Shown: positions 6,492 to 15,300 of the stretch, piece by piece
How the letters are laid out: the number at the start of each line of letters is the position of its first letter
Position numbering within the stretch: the first letter of the stretch is position 1
Translations under genes and position numbers: made by a program
Assembly (NCBI GenBank): GCA_002254605.1
Contig: NKPV01000004.1
Location: forward strand, 1-54,222
Direction: 5' to 3'
Source of the DNA: Armatimonadetes bacterium JP3_11
GTDB lineage: Bacteria; Armatimonadota; Fimbriimonadia; Fimbriimonadales; GBS-DC
Length of the DNA stretch: 54,222 nt
Notes under the pieces: generated by a model
What the model saw: the letters and a program-made list of their open reading frames with translations, nothing else
The model's database searches: none
Told to the model about the DNA's origin: nothing

Positions 6492-9473
6492 ATGCGCTTC
6501 ACGGAGCCATTGTATCTGTTGCTCCTGCCGATTTTGTGGGGCTGGGTCTGGTGGACAGGGCGGCGTCTACTGGGAGTCAGCCGTGCGCGTCGCCGTGCGA
6601 TTCTCGCCTTGCGTATGCTGCTGATCTTGCTGGTCGTGTTCGCGCTGGCAGGGTGGCAGGGTGTTGGTTCCCTGCGCCGTGTGTGTACGATTTTCGTGCT
6701 GGATCAGTCTGCCAGTATTTCGGATGCGGGGCGTCAGGCGGCGCGCGCGTATCTGCGCCAAGCCCTTCAGAACGCTCCCGACGACGCGCTTTCGGGATTG
6801 GTGGTGTTTGGCGCGGAGCCAGTGGTGGAGTGGCTCCCCGCACCGCGGAAGGACCTTGGCGCGCTGTACGCGAAACCCAACCCAGACGGCTCCGACATTG
6901 CAGGCGCGTTGCGCCTCGCAATGGCGATGTTCCCGGATGGCTATGCGCGGCGCATCGTGTTGTTGACCGACGGCAACGAGACGCACGGCGACGCCCAAGC
7001 CGCCGCGCAGGTCGCCAGTGTGGAGGGAATCCCGATCGATGTGGCGCCCCTACCAACAGGCAAATTGGGCAACGATGCGCTTATCGAAGCACTCGAAGCG
7101 CCCAGCGTCGCCAAAGTGGGCGAACCCTACACGGTACGCATCGTCGTCCAATCGCAACGCCACGCCGAAGGCAAAATCACACTCGATCGTGAAGGGACGC
7201 CTCTCAAGACGCTCCCCGTGAAACTCTCGCCAGGGGTGAACCTCATCACGACCACACTCCGCGCGGATGCGCCGGGGATGCAGCGTATCCGTGCCACCTT
7301 AGAAGCCCAGCCTGACAGCGACCCGCGCAACAATATCGGTCTCGCTCTGACTCGCGTGCAAGGCAAGCCCCATGTGCTCATCGCCGAAGGCAAGACCGGC
7401 GCCAGCGAGGCAATCGCTCGCGCCCTTCAGGCGAACTCGATTGCCGTGACGCGCGTAGGGGAAGGCAACTTCCCGACCACCCCCGAAAAACTGCTGGACT
7501 ACGACGCCATCGTGTTCAACGACTTCCCCGCCACGGCACTCAGCCCCCAGCAGATGGAGGCGATCAAAAACGCCGTGCGCGATGGAGGGGTCGGCTTCGT
7601 GATGATTGGCGGGATGCAGTCCTATCAGATGGGCGGCTACTACGGTACCCCCATCGCCGAACTGTTGCCCGTAGATTTAGACATCAAACACCGTCAAATC
7701 CAACACGCCGCCACAGTTATCCTGATCGTAGACGCTTCGGGCAGCATGAATGAACATCTCGGAACACATAAGGTGGCGCACCTTGCAGCAGAGGCGTCCA
7801 TCAAAACGCTACGGATGCTACGCCCGATGGATCGCTTCGGCGTGATTATCAGCAGTCATGGCTCGGATTGGCTGTTACCCGACTATGCCCGCACAGGATT
7901 TGACCCGTTCAGTTGCGACGGGCGTAACTTTCGAGGTTGCCACGGTCAGCGCGCCGGTCAACCGCCCAGCGCGATTTTCCCTGCGAGCGAGCGTGAGTCG
8001 ATTATTGCCGTCCTGCAAAAGGTGTACGGCACAGGCGGGGGTATTTTCGTGCGCGGCAGCTTGGAGATGGCGATGCGCGGAATGCTTACCGAACCCCCCG
8101 ACCGCGCCCGCCACATCATCATGCTCGCCGACGCCACCGATTGCGACGAGCAAGAGGGGAGCATAGAACGCGCACGCCAGCTGCGGGCGATGGGCGTGAC
8201 GCTGAGCGTCGTGGCGTTCGGTGATGGCAAAGACACAGCGTTCCTGAAACAACTGGCGCGTGTGGGCGGGGGACAGTTTTACCAGACACGCGACGCCCAC
8301 GCGCTCCCACGGCTGTTTACTGCCGATGTGAGCGCGATGACCCGCAGCACAGTCGAGGAAGGCGCGTTTATCCCCAAAGTCAACGCCTCCGACGAACGCT
8401 TGCGCGAGGTCGATTGGTCGCGCACTCCCGCACTGCTGGCGTATAACTTGGTCTCAGACCGCCCGCTGGCGCAGGTACTGATGCGCACCCACAAGGACGA
8501 CCCGTTGCTGGCGGTATGGCGCTATGGGCTGGGCACGGCGATCGCATTTACTTCGGACGCGCAGCCGCGCTGGGCGCAACGCTGGATTGGCTGGCAAGGC
8601 TATTCGGTGTTCTGGACGCAGGTGATTCGCAGCGCGATGCGCCCCAGCGCCCAGCCGAACCTGGGCTTGACCGCCACAGTGCGCAACGGACAGGCGATTG
8701 TGGAACTCCAAGCGTTCACGCCGCAAGGCGAGCCAATCAACGGACTGACGCCCCAGCTCACGGTGGGCGCGCCGTCGGGCGAGCAGCAGCAACTTACGAT
8801 GAACATGGAAGGCGCAGGGCGCTATGTGGCGCAGTTCCCCTTACGCGAGCATGGGCTTTTCACGCTCACCACGCAAGGCGATTTCGGCGCAGGGCGCGCT
8901 ACGACGCTCAGCACCGCGCTGGCGGTGCCCTATCCCTTAGAGTATCGGTTCTACCGCGAAAACCGCCCCTTACTGGAGCGCATCGCAGCGCAAACTCAGG
9001 GTCGGGTCAATCCAGAGCCTGCCCGCGCCTACGACCCCCCGCCGGCGCCCCAGCAGTTCACGCGCGATTTGTGGACGCTTGCACTCCTGCTTAGCCTGCT
9101 GCTGCTGATGGTGGATATTACTGTGCGGCGCGTAGTGATTACCCTCCCCGAAGCGGTCGCTGCGCTGTGGGGGCGGTTGCGCTGGAGGCGCGTCCCGCGC
9201 GTTGCGATAACGCAAACCGCCCAACGCTTGCAAGCCGCCAAGCAACGCGCCGCTGCGGCACGAGCCGCCCCTCACGCACGCCCTATCTCGGAGGCGCGCG
9301 CATCCGCGCCTACACCTCCGAAGGAATCGCCATCACCCCCCAGTCCAACCAGCTCGGATGCGCAACGCATGGAGGAGACGCCCAAGCAACGCGCTGCGCC
9401 CCCTGATAACCCCCATCCCCAAGAGACGCTCGACCGTCTACTCAAAACCAAGCAACGAACCCATAAACACTAA
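6492..9473 (+). CDS. Membrane protein with two von Willebrand A domains
   Basis: The ATG at 6492 (MRFTEPLYLLLLPILWGWVWW) is preferred to the track start because it puts a membrane segment at the very N-terminus, as in BatA-type proteins. The product is 993 residues: two N-terminal membrane helices; a first VWA domain opening FVLDQSASIS (MIDAS DxSxS); a region that resembles the glutamine-amidotransferase-like fold common in this family (AIVFNDFPATALSPQQ, GVGFVMIGG); a second VWA with IVDASGSMN; a C-terminal helix (LWTLALLLSLLLLMVDITV); and a basic, Pro/Ala-rich cytoplasmic tail. Such proteins bind metal-dependent protein partners, often with MoxR ATPases, but no MoxR gene is nearby. Part of the second VWA (FDPFSCDGRNFRGCHGQ) looks like an insertion relative to the family. 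Confidence 0.8.
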   Translation: MRFTEPLYLLLLPILWGWVWWTGRRLLGVSRARRRAILALRMLLILLVVFALAGWQGVGSLRRVCTIFVLDQSASISDAGRQAARAYLRQALQNAPDDALSGLVVFGAEPVVEWLPAPRKDLGALYAKPNPDGSDIAGALRLAMAMFPDGYARRIVLLTDGNETHGDAQAAAQVASVEGIPIDVAPLPTGKLGNDALIEALEAPSVAKVGEPYTVRIVVQSQRHAEGKITLDREGTPLKTLPVKLSPGVNLITTTLRADAPGMQRIRATLEAQPDSDPRNNIGLALTRVQGKPHVLIAEGKTGASEAIARALQANSIAVTRVGEGNFPTTPEKLLDYDAIVFNDFPATALSPQQMEAIKNAVRDGGVGFVMIGGMQSYQMGGYYGTPIAELLPVDLDIKHRQIQHAATVILIVDASGSMNEHLGTHKVAHLAAEASIKTLRMLRPMDRFGVIISSHGSDWLLPDYARTGFDPFSCDGRNFRGCHGQRAGQPPSAIFPASERESIIAVLQKVYGTGGGIFVRGSLEMAMRGMLTEPPDRARHIIMLADATDCDEQEGSIERARQLRAMGVTLSVVAFGDGKDTAFLKQLARVGGGQFYQTRDAHALPRLFTADVSAMTRSTVEEGAFIPKVNASDERLREVDWSRTPALLAYNLVSDRPLAQVLMRTHKDDPLLAVWRYGLGTAIAFTSDAQPRWAQRWIGWQGYSVFWTQVIRSAMRPSAQPNLGLTATVRNGQAIVELQAFTPQGEPINGLTPQLTVGAPSGEQQQLTMNMEGAGRYVAQFPLREHGLFTLTTQGDFGAGRATTLSTALAVPYPLEYRFYRENRPLLERIAAQTQGRVNPEPARAYDPPPAPQQFTRDLWTLALLLSLLLLMVDITVRRVVITLPEAVAALWGRLRWRRVPRVAITQTAQRLQAAKQRAAAARAAPHARPISEARASAPTPPKESPSPPSPTSSDAQRMEETPKQRAAPPDNPHPQETLDRLLKTKQRTHKH

Positions 9474-9513
9474 AAGGCAGCTCGGCGGGGGAATGAGTCT
9501 ACGGGGTGGAATG

Positions 9514-10389
9514 CTACTCCCGTCGTTGCACGCCGCGGGACGCTTTATCGTTGAGGGATTTGACCACCGCGTACAGCGAATCGCTGAGCCACCAGAGCCG
9601 TTCCACGCTGGGGGAGATACGCGCCGCGGGCAGGGCGCATTCCGTTTCAGAAAACAACTGCTCAATCGCGGCGCGTTTCGCATCGCCCGCCACCAGAAAC
9701 CAGACTCGGGGCGCCGCGTTCAACACGGGTAAGGTTAGCGTCAGGCGTTGATGGGGCGCTACCGGCGCACGGCTTGGAACCACCCAGCGCGTGGTCTCCT
9801 CCAAGGCAGGGTCGCCAGGGAATAACGAGGCGATGTGTCCATCGTCGCCCATTCCCAGCAGCACCAGGTCAAAAACTGGAACGGGAGCCTCCGCGCCGAA
9901 GTAGGCATGCAGTTCGGCTTCGTAGGCACGCGCGGCGTCCTCTGGGTTAGGGTAGTGCGTCGGCATCGGATGGATATTCTCGCGAGGAATCGGCGCTTTG
10001 CTCAACCACGCGGTGTACGCCAAAAAGTAGTTGCTTCGCGGATCCTCGTGGGGCACATAGCGCTCATCTCCCCAGAACAGGTGCACGCGCGACCAGTCCA
10101 ACCGACTTTGATAGTGGCGTGTGGCAAGCAGCAGGTAGAGCGTTTCCGGCGTCTTGCCTCCAGACAACGCAAGGCTACAGGTGGGCTGCTGCGTCAGTCG
10201 TGCTTCCAGCAACTCGACCAGCGCGTCCGCCACCAGTTGCCAGTCCAGAGGCAATATCGTCCCGCGAGGATGGCGTTGCCCGTGCCGAATGATTAATCGC
10301 AACACCACTCGCAGGTCGGGGGCTTCCTCCAGCATCTGTAAGAGTTGCTGGAATTGCTCGTCAGCGTTCTCCGCGCGCTGCGTCTCCAT
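9514..10389 (-). CDS. pgl: 6-phosphogluconolactonase
   Basis: A 291-residue protein of the NagB/Pgl family, which hydrolyses 6-phosphogluconolactone in the oxidative pentose phosphate pathway. Diagnostic segments are LALSGGKTPETLY (phosphate loop), VHLFWGDERYVPHEDPRSNY and VFDLVLLGMGDDGHIASLFPG with the conserved GxGxDGHxASLFPG. The first 40 residues (METQRAENADEQFQQLLQML...) are an N-terminal extension. The start is supported by a -10-like TACAAT ending nine bases before ATG, leaving little or no leader. It is convergent with the VWA gene. With rpe at 49056 this window carries two pentose phosphate enzymes, unlinked. Confidence 0.93.
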   Translation of the reverse strand: METQRAENADEQFQQLLQMLEEAPDLRVVLRLIIRHGQRHPRGTILPLDWQLVADALVELLEARLTQQPTCSLALSGGKTPETLYLLLATRHYQSRLDWSRVHLFWGDERYVPHEDPRSNYFLAYTAWLSKAPIPRENIHPMPTHYPNPEDAARAYEAELHAYFGAEAPVPVFDLVLLGMGDDGHIASLFPGDPALEETTRWVVPSRAPVAPHQRLTLTLPVLNAAPRVWFLVAGDAKRAAIEQLFSETECALPAARISPSVERLWWLSDSLYAVVKSLNDKASRGVQRRE

Positions 10390-10398
10390 CTCGAGCAG

Positions 10399-10404
10399 AT
10401 TGTA
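10399..10404 (-). promoter_or_regulatory. -10-like hexamer for pgl, near-leaderless
   Basis: Minus strand reads CGGTACAATCTGCTCGAG then ATG. With transcription normally starting 6-8 bases after the hexamer, only one to three bases would precede the start codon. No Shine-Dalgarno is present. Confidence 0.5.
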
Positions 10405-10416
10405 CCGTATGCGCCA

Positions 10417-11382
10417 CTACAACGACTGCGCCCCCAGCGTGACGGGCAGGCTAATGCGTTGTCCTTCGCGGAGGACAGTGATTGCGACGCGCTGGTTGGG
10501 CTGTGCGAAGTAAAGAGCGCGTGTGAGGTCTGCCGCGGTGCGGATGGGCTTCTCGTCGAACTGCACGACGATATCGCCTACAGCAATCCCTGCTCGCTGG
10601 GCAGGGCTATTCATCGCCACGCGCCGTACCACGACCCCTGTGGGCAGCCCTTGATAGTCGATGCCCAGCCAGGCGTGTTCGGCGCGTCCTTTGGTGCGCA
10701 GGTCGTTCACCACACGCCGTGCGATCTCCGAGGGCACGGCGAACCCAAACACCGCCACCGACGCCACAGGAGCCCCCTCTACCGAGGCTAACTCGCCCGT
10801 CATTACGCCGATCACGCGCCCCTGCGAATCCAGCAGCGGCGCGCCAGACTCTCCAGAGCCGACCGTGCCGTTGAACTGCAAGAGCAGCACCACACGCTGA
10901 TTATCGCGACGCACGCCGACACGGTCTTTGCCGCCCAGCGTGCCCACCGTTACACTCCCTTCCAGACCGCTTCTATTGCCTATCAGGATAACGGTAGAGC
11001 CAAGCGGCGCACGGTCCGACTCGCCCCAACTCAGCGCAGGGAGTTTAAGGGGAGTGTTCACTTGCAGCAATGCAAGCCCTGTGATATTGTCCACTCCTGC
11101 TACGCTGGCGACGACGGGTTCCCCGTCAGGCAAGTAGACCGTGACGCGGGTTTGCGTGCGCACCCCTTCCGCCGAGCAGACCACCCAGCCCGATGAATCG
11201 ATCAAAAACCCACTGCTGCGCGTTAGGCGTCCGCTCAGGCGCGCCTCGATGGTCACTACGGCGGGCAGGGCGCGCTCTACCACCTGGCTAATCTCCTGTC
11301 CTGCACGCTCCAGCAGCGACGGCTGCTGCGCGAATGCCCAAGTGAACAGCCATGCCGTACTAAAAAGAACAGATAATCGCAT
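10417..11382 (-). CDS. HtrA/DegS-like PDZ protein with degenerate catalytic triad
   Basis: Starting at ATG 11382 (MRLSVLFSTAWLFTWAFAQ; GAGAGGA lies nine bases upstream) gives 321 residues with a signal peptide or anchor, a trypsin-like domain and one PDZ domain (GIDYQGLPTGVVVRRVAMNSPAQRAGI). ATG 11391 is an alternative. In active HtrA proteins the His sits in TNxHV; here the equivalent is VCSAEGV. The Asp of TDLAVLK is replaced in ITGLALLQV. The Ser motif survives in altered form as GESGAPLLD. The protein is therefore predicted to be non-proteolytic and may bind peptides through its PDZ domain. It overlaps the anti-sigma gene by about 23 bp and ends the sigma/anti-sigma operon, the place of a DegS-like sensor. 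Confidence 0.82.
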   Translation of the reverse strand: MRLSVLFSTAWLFTWAFAQQPSLLERAGQEISQVVERALPAVVTIEARLSGRLTRSSGFLIDSSGWVVCSAEGVRTQTRVTVYLPDGEPVVASVAGVDNITGLALLQVNTPLKLPALSWGESDRAPLGSTVILIGNRSGLEGSVTVGTLGGKDRVGVRRDNQRVVLLLQFNGTVGSGESGAPLLDSQGRVIGVMTGELASVEGAPVASVAVFGFAVPSEIARRVVNDLRTKGRAEHAWLGIDYQGLPTGVVVRRVAMNSPAQRAGIAVGDIVVQFDEKPIRTAADLTRALYFAQPNQRVAITVLREGQRISLPVTLGAQSL

Positions 11383-12160
11383 CGTTCGCATTCCTCTCGT
11401 TGTATGTCTCGGATGATGGCGTTCCGTAACGAATAGGTAGGTACTCCACCTGCAAACCGTAGTGTAGTTCGTACTGGCTAAGCGGTAAACTGGCGACGGC
11501 GAACGGTTCGGAGTTCCGCATTGAGGACTCACTCCCTCTTGGCGGCGATTCTGGGGGCATCGGGGTCCGCATTCTCGCAGCAAGCGTTGCTTGGGCAAGT
11601 TGCATTTCCGCACCCGCGCGGCTGGCTGGTTTCCGCGTAGTGGCGTCGCGCGTGCCGCGCTGTATTTTGCGGACAATATAGGGTTGAGGCGCGGTGGAAG
11701 TGATCGCTTTCGGCGCCGCTGGGCGCCCCCCCCGCTCTGGCGCGAAATAGGCTGTAGGCGGTTCCGTGGCTCTGAGCGACAGGTCTTGGTGGATAGCAGG
11801 CGCGTGTGCTATCGCGAACGCGGGAGCCTCCGTTTGAGGCGTACGGATAAGCCACGCGAGCCACGCAGCGACCAAAGCAACGGCGAAGCCTCCTGCATAG
11901 GCATAAGGTCGCCATATCGGCGCGTGCTTTACTGCCCCCTGCGCCGCCCGTCGCGCTTGAATCGCCGCCCACGGCACTTCGCACGCGGGTATGGGTTCGC
12001 TGCGTGCAGCGTGTAAGCCCTGCTGATACACCTGCTCCAGACGCCATGCACGCTGACATCGCACGCAGTGGGCGATATGCTTCTGGAGCGCACTCGGCAG
12101 GTCGTTCGCTCCGTTCGCTATCCAGCGTTGCACTGTACGGCAAGGGTGTTTTAGTCTCAT
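11360..12160 (-). CDS. Anti-sigma factor with zinc-finger motif and one membrane helix
   Basis: A 266-residue protein. Its N-terminus carries C6 and the H-x3-C-x2-C signature HIAHCVRCQ of the zf-HC2 / ZAS anti-sigma family, followed by an Ala/Arg-rich linker, a single membrane segment (YAYAGGFAVALVAAWLAWLI, about residues 86-105), and a roughly 160-residue basic, low-complexity periplasmic part rich in Pro, Ala and Arg. The ATG overlaps the TGA of the sigma gene (ATGA), a hallmark of coupled ECF sigma/anti-sigma pairs. It most likely holds the sigma factor at the membrane until a signal releases it. The extracytoplasmic part has no domain I recognise. Confidence 0.85.
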   Translation of the reverse strand: MRLKHPCRTVQRWIANGANDLPSALQKHIAHCVRCQRAWRLEQVYQQGLHAARSEPIPACEVPWAAIQARRAAQGAVKHAPIWRPYAYAGGFAVALVAAWLAWLIRTPQTEAPAFAIAHAPAIHQDLSLRATEPPTAYFAPERGGRPAAPKAITSTAPQPYIVRKIQRGTRDATTRKPASRAGAEMQLAQATLAARMRTPMPPESPPRGSESSMRNSEPFAVASLPLSQYELHYGLQVEYLPIRYGTPSSETYNERNANDAIICSF

Positions 12161-12780
12161 TCCAGTTCTCCGATGGCTCGCAACAGCGGCTCTAATTTGG
12201 CTTTGAAGGCGCGTCGAGCGCGCATCACACGCAACTTAACAGCCCCCACACTCGCGCCCAAAATCTGCGCGATTTCCTCATAGTCCATCTCTTCCAGATC
12301 GCGCAGGATAATCAGTTGGCGATGATGTTCGGGCAGCTGATCCAGCGCGGTGTAGAACGCCTCCTGAAAAGCGCTCTGCTGTGTGGCTTCGATGGGGTCG
12401 GGCGCGTTGGGATGGCTCCATGCCAGTTTATGATCTGCTTCGCGTTCCAGCAGCACCTGCCGTCGGTGGCGCATGCGCGCTCGGTCGGTACAGAGGTTAA
12501 GGGCGATGCGCATCAGCCATGTGCTGAATCGGCTCTGCTCGCGGAAGGTGTGCAGGCGTTCGAACGCCTTGAGGAACACATCCTGCACGATGTCTTCCGC
12601 TTCATCGATATTGCGCGTGGAGCGGTACACGACTCGAAAAATCGGTTGTCGGTAGCGCAGGTACAGCTCTTCCATCGCGGCGCTGTCGCCTGCACGGGCT
12701 TTCGCTGCCAGTTGCTCGTCGGTGAGCGTGCGGTCTACCGCTCCAGCGTACAGGTTATCCATCGCTAACGCCCGATCCAT
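12157..12780 (-). CDS. ECF-family RNA polymerase sigma factor
   Basis: About 207 residues (ATG 12780; the track uses a GTG one codon earlier). Region 2 is clear: YRQPIFRVVYRSTRNIDEAEDIVQDVFLKAF and the -10 recognition segment FSTWLMRIALNLCTDRAR. Region 4 contains LPEHHRQLIILRDLEEMDYEEIAQILGASVGAVKLRVMRARRAF, the helix-turn-helix for the -35 box. There is no region 1.1 or 3, as expected for ECF (group 4) factors. It is first in an operon with an anti-sigma and an HtrA-like protein, and such factors usually activate their own operon. There is no strong ribosome site, so the precise start is uncertain. Confidence 0.95.
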   Translation of the reverse strand: MDRALAMDNLYAGAVDRTLTDEQLAAKARAGDSAAMEELYLRYRQPIFRVVYRSTRNIDEAEDIVQDVFLKAFERLHTFREQSRFSTWLMRIALNLCTDRARMRHRRQVLLEREADHKLAWSHPNAPDPIEATQQSAFQEAFYTALDQLPEHHRQLIILRDLEEMDYEEIAQILGASVGAVKLRVMRARRAFKAKLEPLLRAIGELE

Positions 12781-12795
12781 CACATCGTCTGACGC

Positions 12796-14286
12796 TTATC
12801 CTTCTAAAGCGTTTCGGGAGAGCGTCGCCTGCAACACGCGTCGCGTTTGCGGCGTGATGCGCGCACGCGCGGCAATCGTATAGCCCGGAATCCACAAGAT
12901 ACCTACCTCGTCGCAAAGCAGCGGCAGCCGTCGGCGCTGCGCTTTGGGAATTTTGCGGTCGATGAAGATGTCGCTGAGCTTCTTCGGCGCGGTCATGCCT
13001 AACGGCTGGAACCGCTCGCCCCGTCGCCCATTCCGCACAACAAGCTGCCCCCGAACCGCATCGGCATCAAAACATACCTCCAGGCTCTGAGCGTCCCCGC
13101 ACGACACGACCTCGCTCAGCCCACCAGGGACGCTTATCTCGCGAATCAGCAGCCACGCACCCGCTTGGGGAATGAACAACGGAGTACCGAGAACAACGGG
13201 ATACTCGAACGATTCGGGTTCGGAGCGATCTTCGTGGAGGGTCAAAGCGTTCTCGTCGGTGGTCAGGCGCAGGCGGTCGCTCAGCTGCCAAGAGGTACGC
13301 TGTCCACGCAGCGCCGCACCGCGGATACCTTCCAGAATCTCGAAGGGGGGCAGGTTTAGCGTCCCCAGATGCGGACGGAGCCACTCACGCAGTAGCCGAC
13401 GCTGAAGCGCGGGGTGGAGTCGGGTAAAAGAGAGCCGCGGAATCCGAGCAACGCTCCCTCTCCCTATGCCTTCCGCTTCGGCGACATAAGCGGGGGTCTG
13501 CAGGCGAGTAGGCTCCCCCCATTCGGCACGGGCAAGGGATTGTGGAGAGGCATAAATCGCCTTCAAGACTTCCTGCACCTGATGGTCCCACCACGCCTCC
13601 TCGTCTTCCAAAATGGCAGCAAGGCGGAGCAAATGGTTCTCAAAAGCGGGCGCCATCGACCGCATGAGGGGGATTAACTCCGCTCGAACGCGGCGGCGCA
13701 TTTGATGGGGGTCTAAGTTCGTGCTGTCGAACACGGTCGGCAGGTTCTGCTCGGCGCAGTAGCGATGGGTCTGTTCGCGCGTGGCATCAAGTAGGGGGCG
13801 GATAATACGGTCGCGCCGATATGGCATCCCACACAAGCCACGCGGTCCAGTGCCCCGCAGCAGGTTGATGAGAATCGTCTCAATCTGGTCATCTTGGGTG
13901 TGCGCCAGTGCGACGGCGACGGCGTTTAGCTCGGCAGCGAGCCGTTCGAAGAAAGCGTAGCGTGCGTCGCGCCCGGCTTCCTCCAGCGATACTTTGCGTG
14001 CTTTTGCAAGGGCAGGCACATCGACCCGCTCCACATGCAGCGGAATTCCGAGCCGTTCGCACACCGCGCGGCACACTTCGACATCGGCGTCGGCTTCGGG
14101 GCGCATGCCGTGATGCAAGTGTGCCGCATGGATTTGGAGATGGAACTCCTCTTGCAGGCGGGTCATCAGGTGCAGCAATGCCGTGGAGTCCGCCCCGCCC
14201 GAATAGCCCACAATCACCACGCCCCCTTCGGGCGGTAGCAAGCCCCGTTCACGGATTGTGGCGCGGACGCGCTGCAGAATCTCCAT
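12796..14286 (-). CDS. tilS: tRNA(Ile)-lysidine synthetase
   Basis: The ATG at 14286 (MEILQRVRATIRERG) gives 496 residues; the track start would run back into the preceding gene. The N-terminal PP-loop ATPase motif VGYSGGADSTALLHLM (SGGxDS) and downstream segments HLHHGMRPEADADVE, EAGRDARYAFF and ALAHTQDDQIETILINLLRGTG define TilS, which modifies C34 of the AUA-reading tRNA-Ile to lysidine with ATP and lysine. The C-terminal TilS domain is visible in RRGERFQPLGMTAPKKLSDIFIDRKIP. The gene starts four bases after the stop of the TIM-barrel gene, so the two are cotranscribed. Confidence 0.95.
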   Translation of the reverse strand: MEILQRVRATIRERGLLPPEGGVVIVGYSGGADSTALLHLMTRLQEEFHLQIHAAHLHHGMRPEADADVEVCRAVCERLGIPLHVERVDVPALAKARKVSLEEAGRDARYAFFERLAAELNAVAVALAHTQDDQIETILINLLRGTGPRGLCGMPYRRDRIIRPLLDATREQTHRYCAEQNLPTVFDSTNLDPHQMRRRVRAELIPLMRSMAPAFENHLLRLAAILEDEEAWWDHQVQEVLKAIYASPQSLARAEWGEPTRLQTPAYVAEAEGIGRGSVARIPRLSFTRLHPALQRRLLREWLRPHLGTLNLPPFEILEGIRGAALRGQRTSWQLSDRLRLTTDENALTLHEDRSEPESFEYPVVLGTPLFIPQAGAWLLIREISVPGGLSEVVSCGDAQSLEVCFDADAVRGQLVVRNGRRGERFQPLGMTAPKKLSDIFIDRKIPKAQRRRLPLLCDEVGILWIPGYTIAARARITPQTRRVLQATLSRNALEG

Positions 14287-14290
14287 CGGT

Positions 14291-15211
14291 TTAGTAGGCG
14301 CGCCAGTGGCGGCGGATGAGGTCGCGCGTTTTGCGCACCCCTTCAATCGGGTCGTCTTCGCCCGCATATTCGATGGAGAGTGCGCCGACATAGCTGGCAA
14401 GGCGCAAGATGCTCAACACGCGCCCATACTCGATCGTGGTTTCCTCGCCGCGTGCATCAAAGGCGAAACTCTTTGCGTGCGCGTGGAAGGCGTAAGGGGC
14501 AAGCATGCGCGCCGCGTCGTAGAGGCGTTCGGGCGCGCCGTGCCCAAAGTCGTAGCACACACCCACCCAGCGGGGGTCGCTCATGCGAATCAAGTGGAGC
14601 AGCGTCTCGGGGCGTTTGCCGATACCTTCGCGGTTCTCGATCGTGATTCGCACACGCCGACGACGGGCTTCGGGCAACAACCGTTGCAGGAACAGCGCCG
14701 CGCGTTCCAGCAGCTCCTCATCGCGCTCGCTGGTCAGGTGTAATCGAATCAGGGGGGCTTGCAGAATCGCCGCCGCGTGCAAACGCTCGGTTAACTCGTC
14801 CAGTCGACGGCTTAGGGTGGTCTCGTCGCTGAGGTTCACTGGCTCCGACACCATCACGCCGGTAATCGCGATGCCGTGCCGATGATAGGTCTCGCGTAGG
14901 TTTTCGAGATAACGCGGATGGAGGCTACTTAGGTAGCGGTCGCTGAGACTGACGCCTTGAATATCGAGCTCGTGGAGTACGGCGCAGCAGGTCTCCAGAG
15001 TGATCTGCCCCGTCTCCAGCAGGGGGTGCAGGGCGCGGGTTTCGCAACTGAGAATCGGCATCAGGGGCGCTGGTTTTGGCTCGCCGCGCTCTATCAGTTC
15101 GCTCACCCGCTCCAGTTTCTCGAAGACGCCCCCAAAACCTGCATTCACCAGCGAGCGCAACCCCTCGCGCAGAAAATCGCGTCGACTGGTGGGCTTGTCG
15201 TGTCGGCTCAT
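14291..15211 (-). CDS. TIM-barrel sugar isomerase-like protein with twin-arginine start
   Basis: A 306-residue Xylose-isomerase-like TIM-barrel protein. The N-terminus, DKPTSRRDFLREGLRSLVNAG, contains SRRDFL, the pattern of a Tat signal, although the hydrophobic stretch after it is short, so export is uncertain. Family segments are RVRITIENREGIGKRPETLL (Glu ligand), DPRWVGVCYDFGHGAPERLY, YAFHAHAKSFAF and YVGALSIEYAGED. Substrate unknown. The promoter is well defined (15220-15248) and the ATG lies eight bases past the -10 box with no Shine-Dalgarno, so the mRNA is probably leaderless. It is the first gene of a unit with tilS. Confidence 0.82.
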   Translation of the reverse strand: MSRHDKPTSRRDFLREGLRSLVNAGFGGVFEKLERVSELIERGEPKPAPLMPILSCETRALHPLLETGQITLETCCAVLHELDIQGVSLSDRYLSSLHPRYLENLRETYHRHGIAITGVMVSEPVNLSDETTLSRRLDELTERLHAAAILQAPLIRLHLTSERDEELLERAALFLQRLLPEARRRRVRITIENREGIGKRPETLLHLIRMSDPRWVGVCYDFGHGAPERLYDAARMLAPYAFHAHAKSFAFDARGEETTIEYGRVLSILRLASYVGALSIEYAGEDDPIEGVRKTRDLIRRHWRAY

Positions 15212-15219
15212 CCAAGTTG

Positions 15220-15248
15220 ATTATACCCTATGCCTATGCATCCCACAA
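15220..15248 (-). promoter_or_regulatory. Sigma-70 promoter, leaderless type, for the 14291-15211 gene
   Basis: Minus strand: TTGTGG (15248-15243), a 17-bp spacer, TATAAT (15225-15220), then CAACTTGG and ATG. The predicted first base of the transcript falls within one or two bases of the start codon. Confidence 0.75.
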
Positions 15249-15300
15249 CATCGCAGGGTGCGCACAGGAACTCCAGCCCAATGAGAGAATTAAGTTGCTT

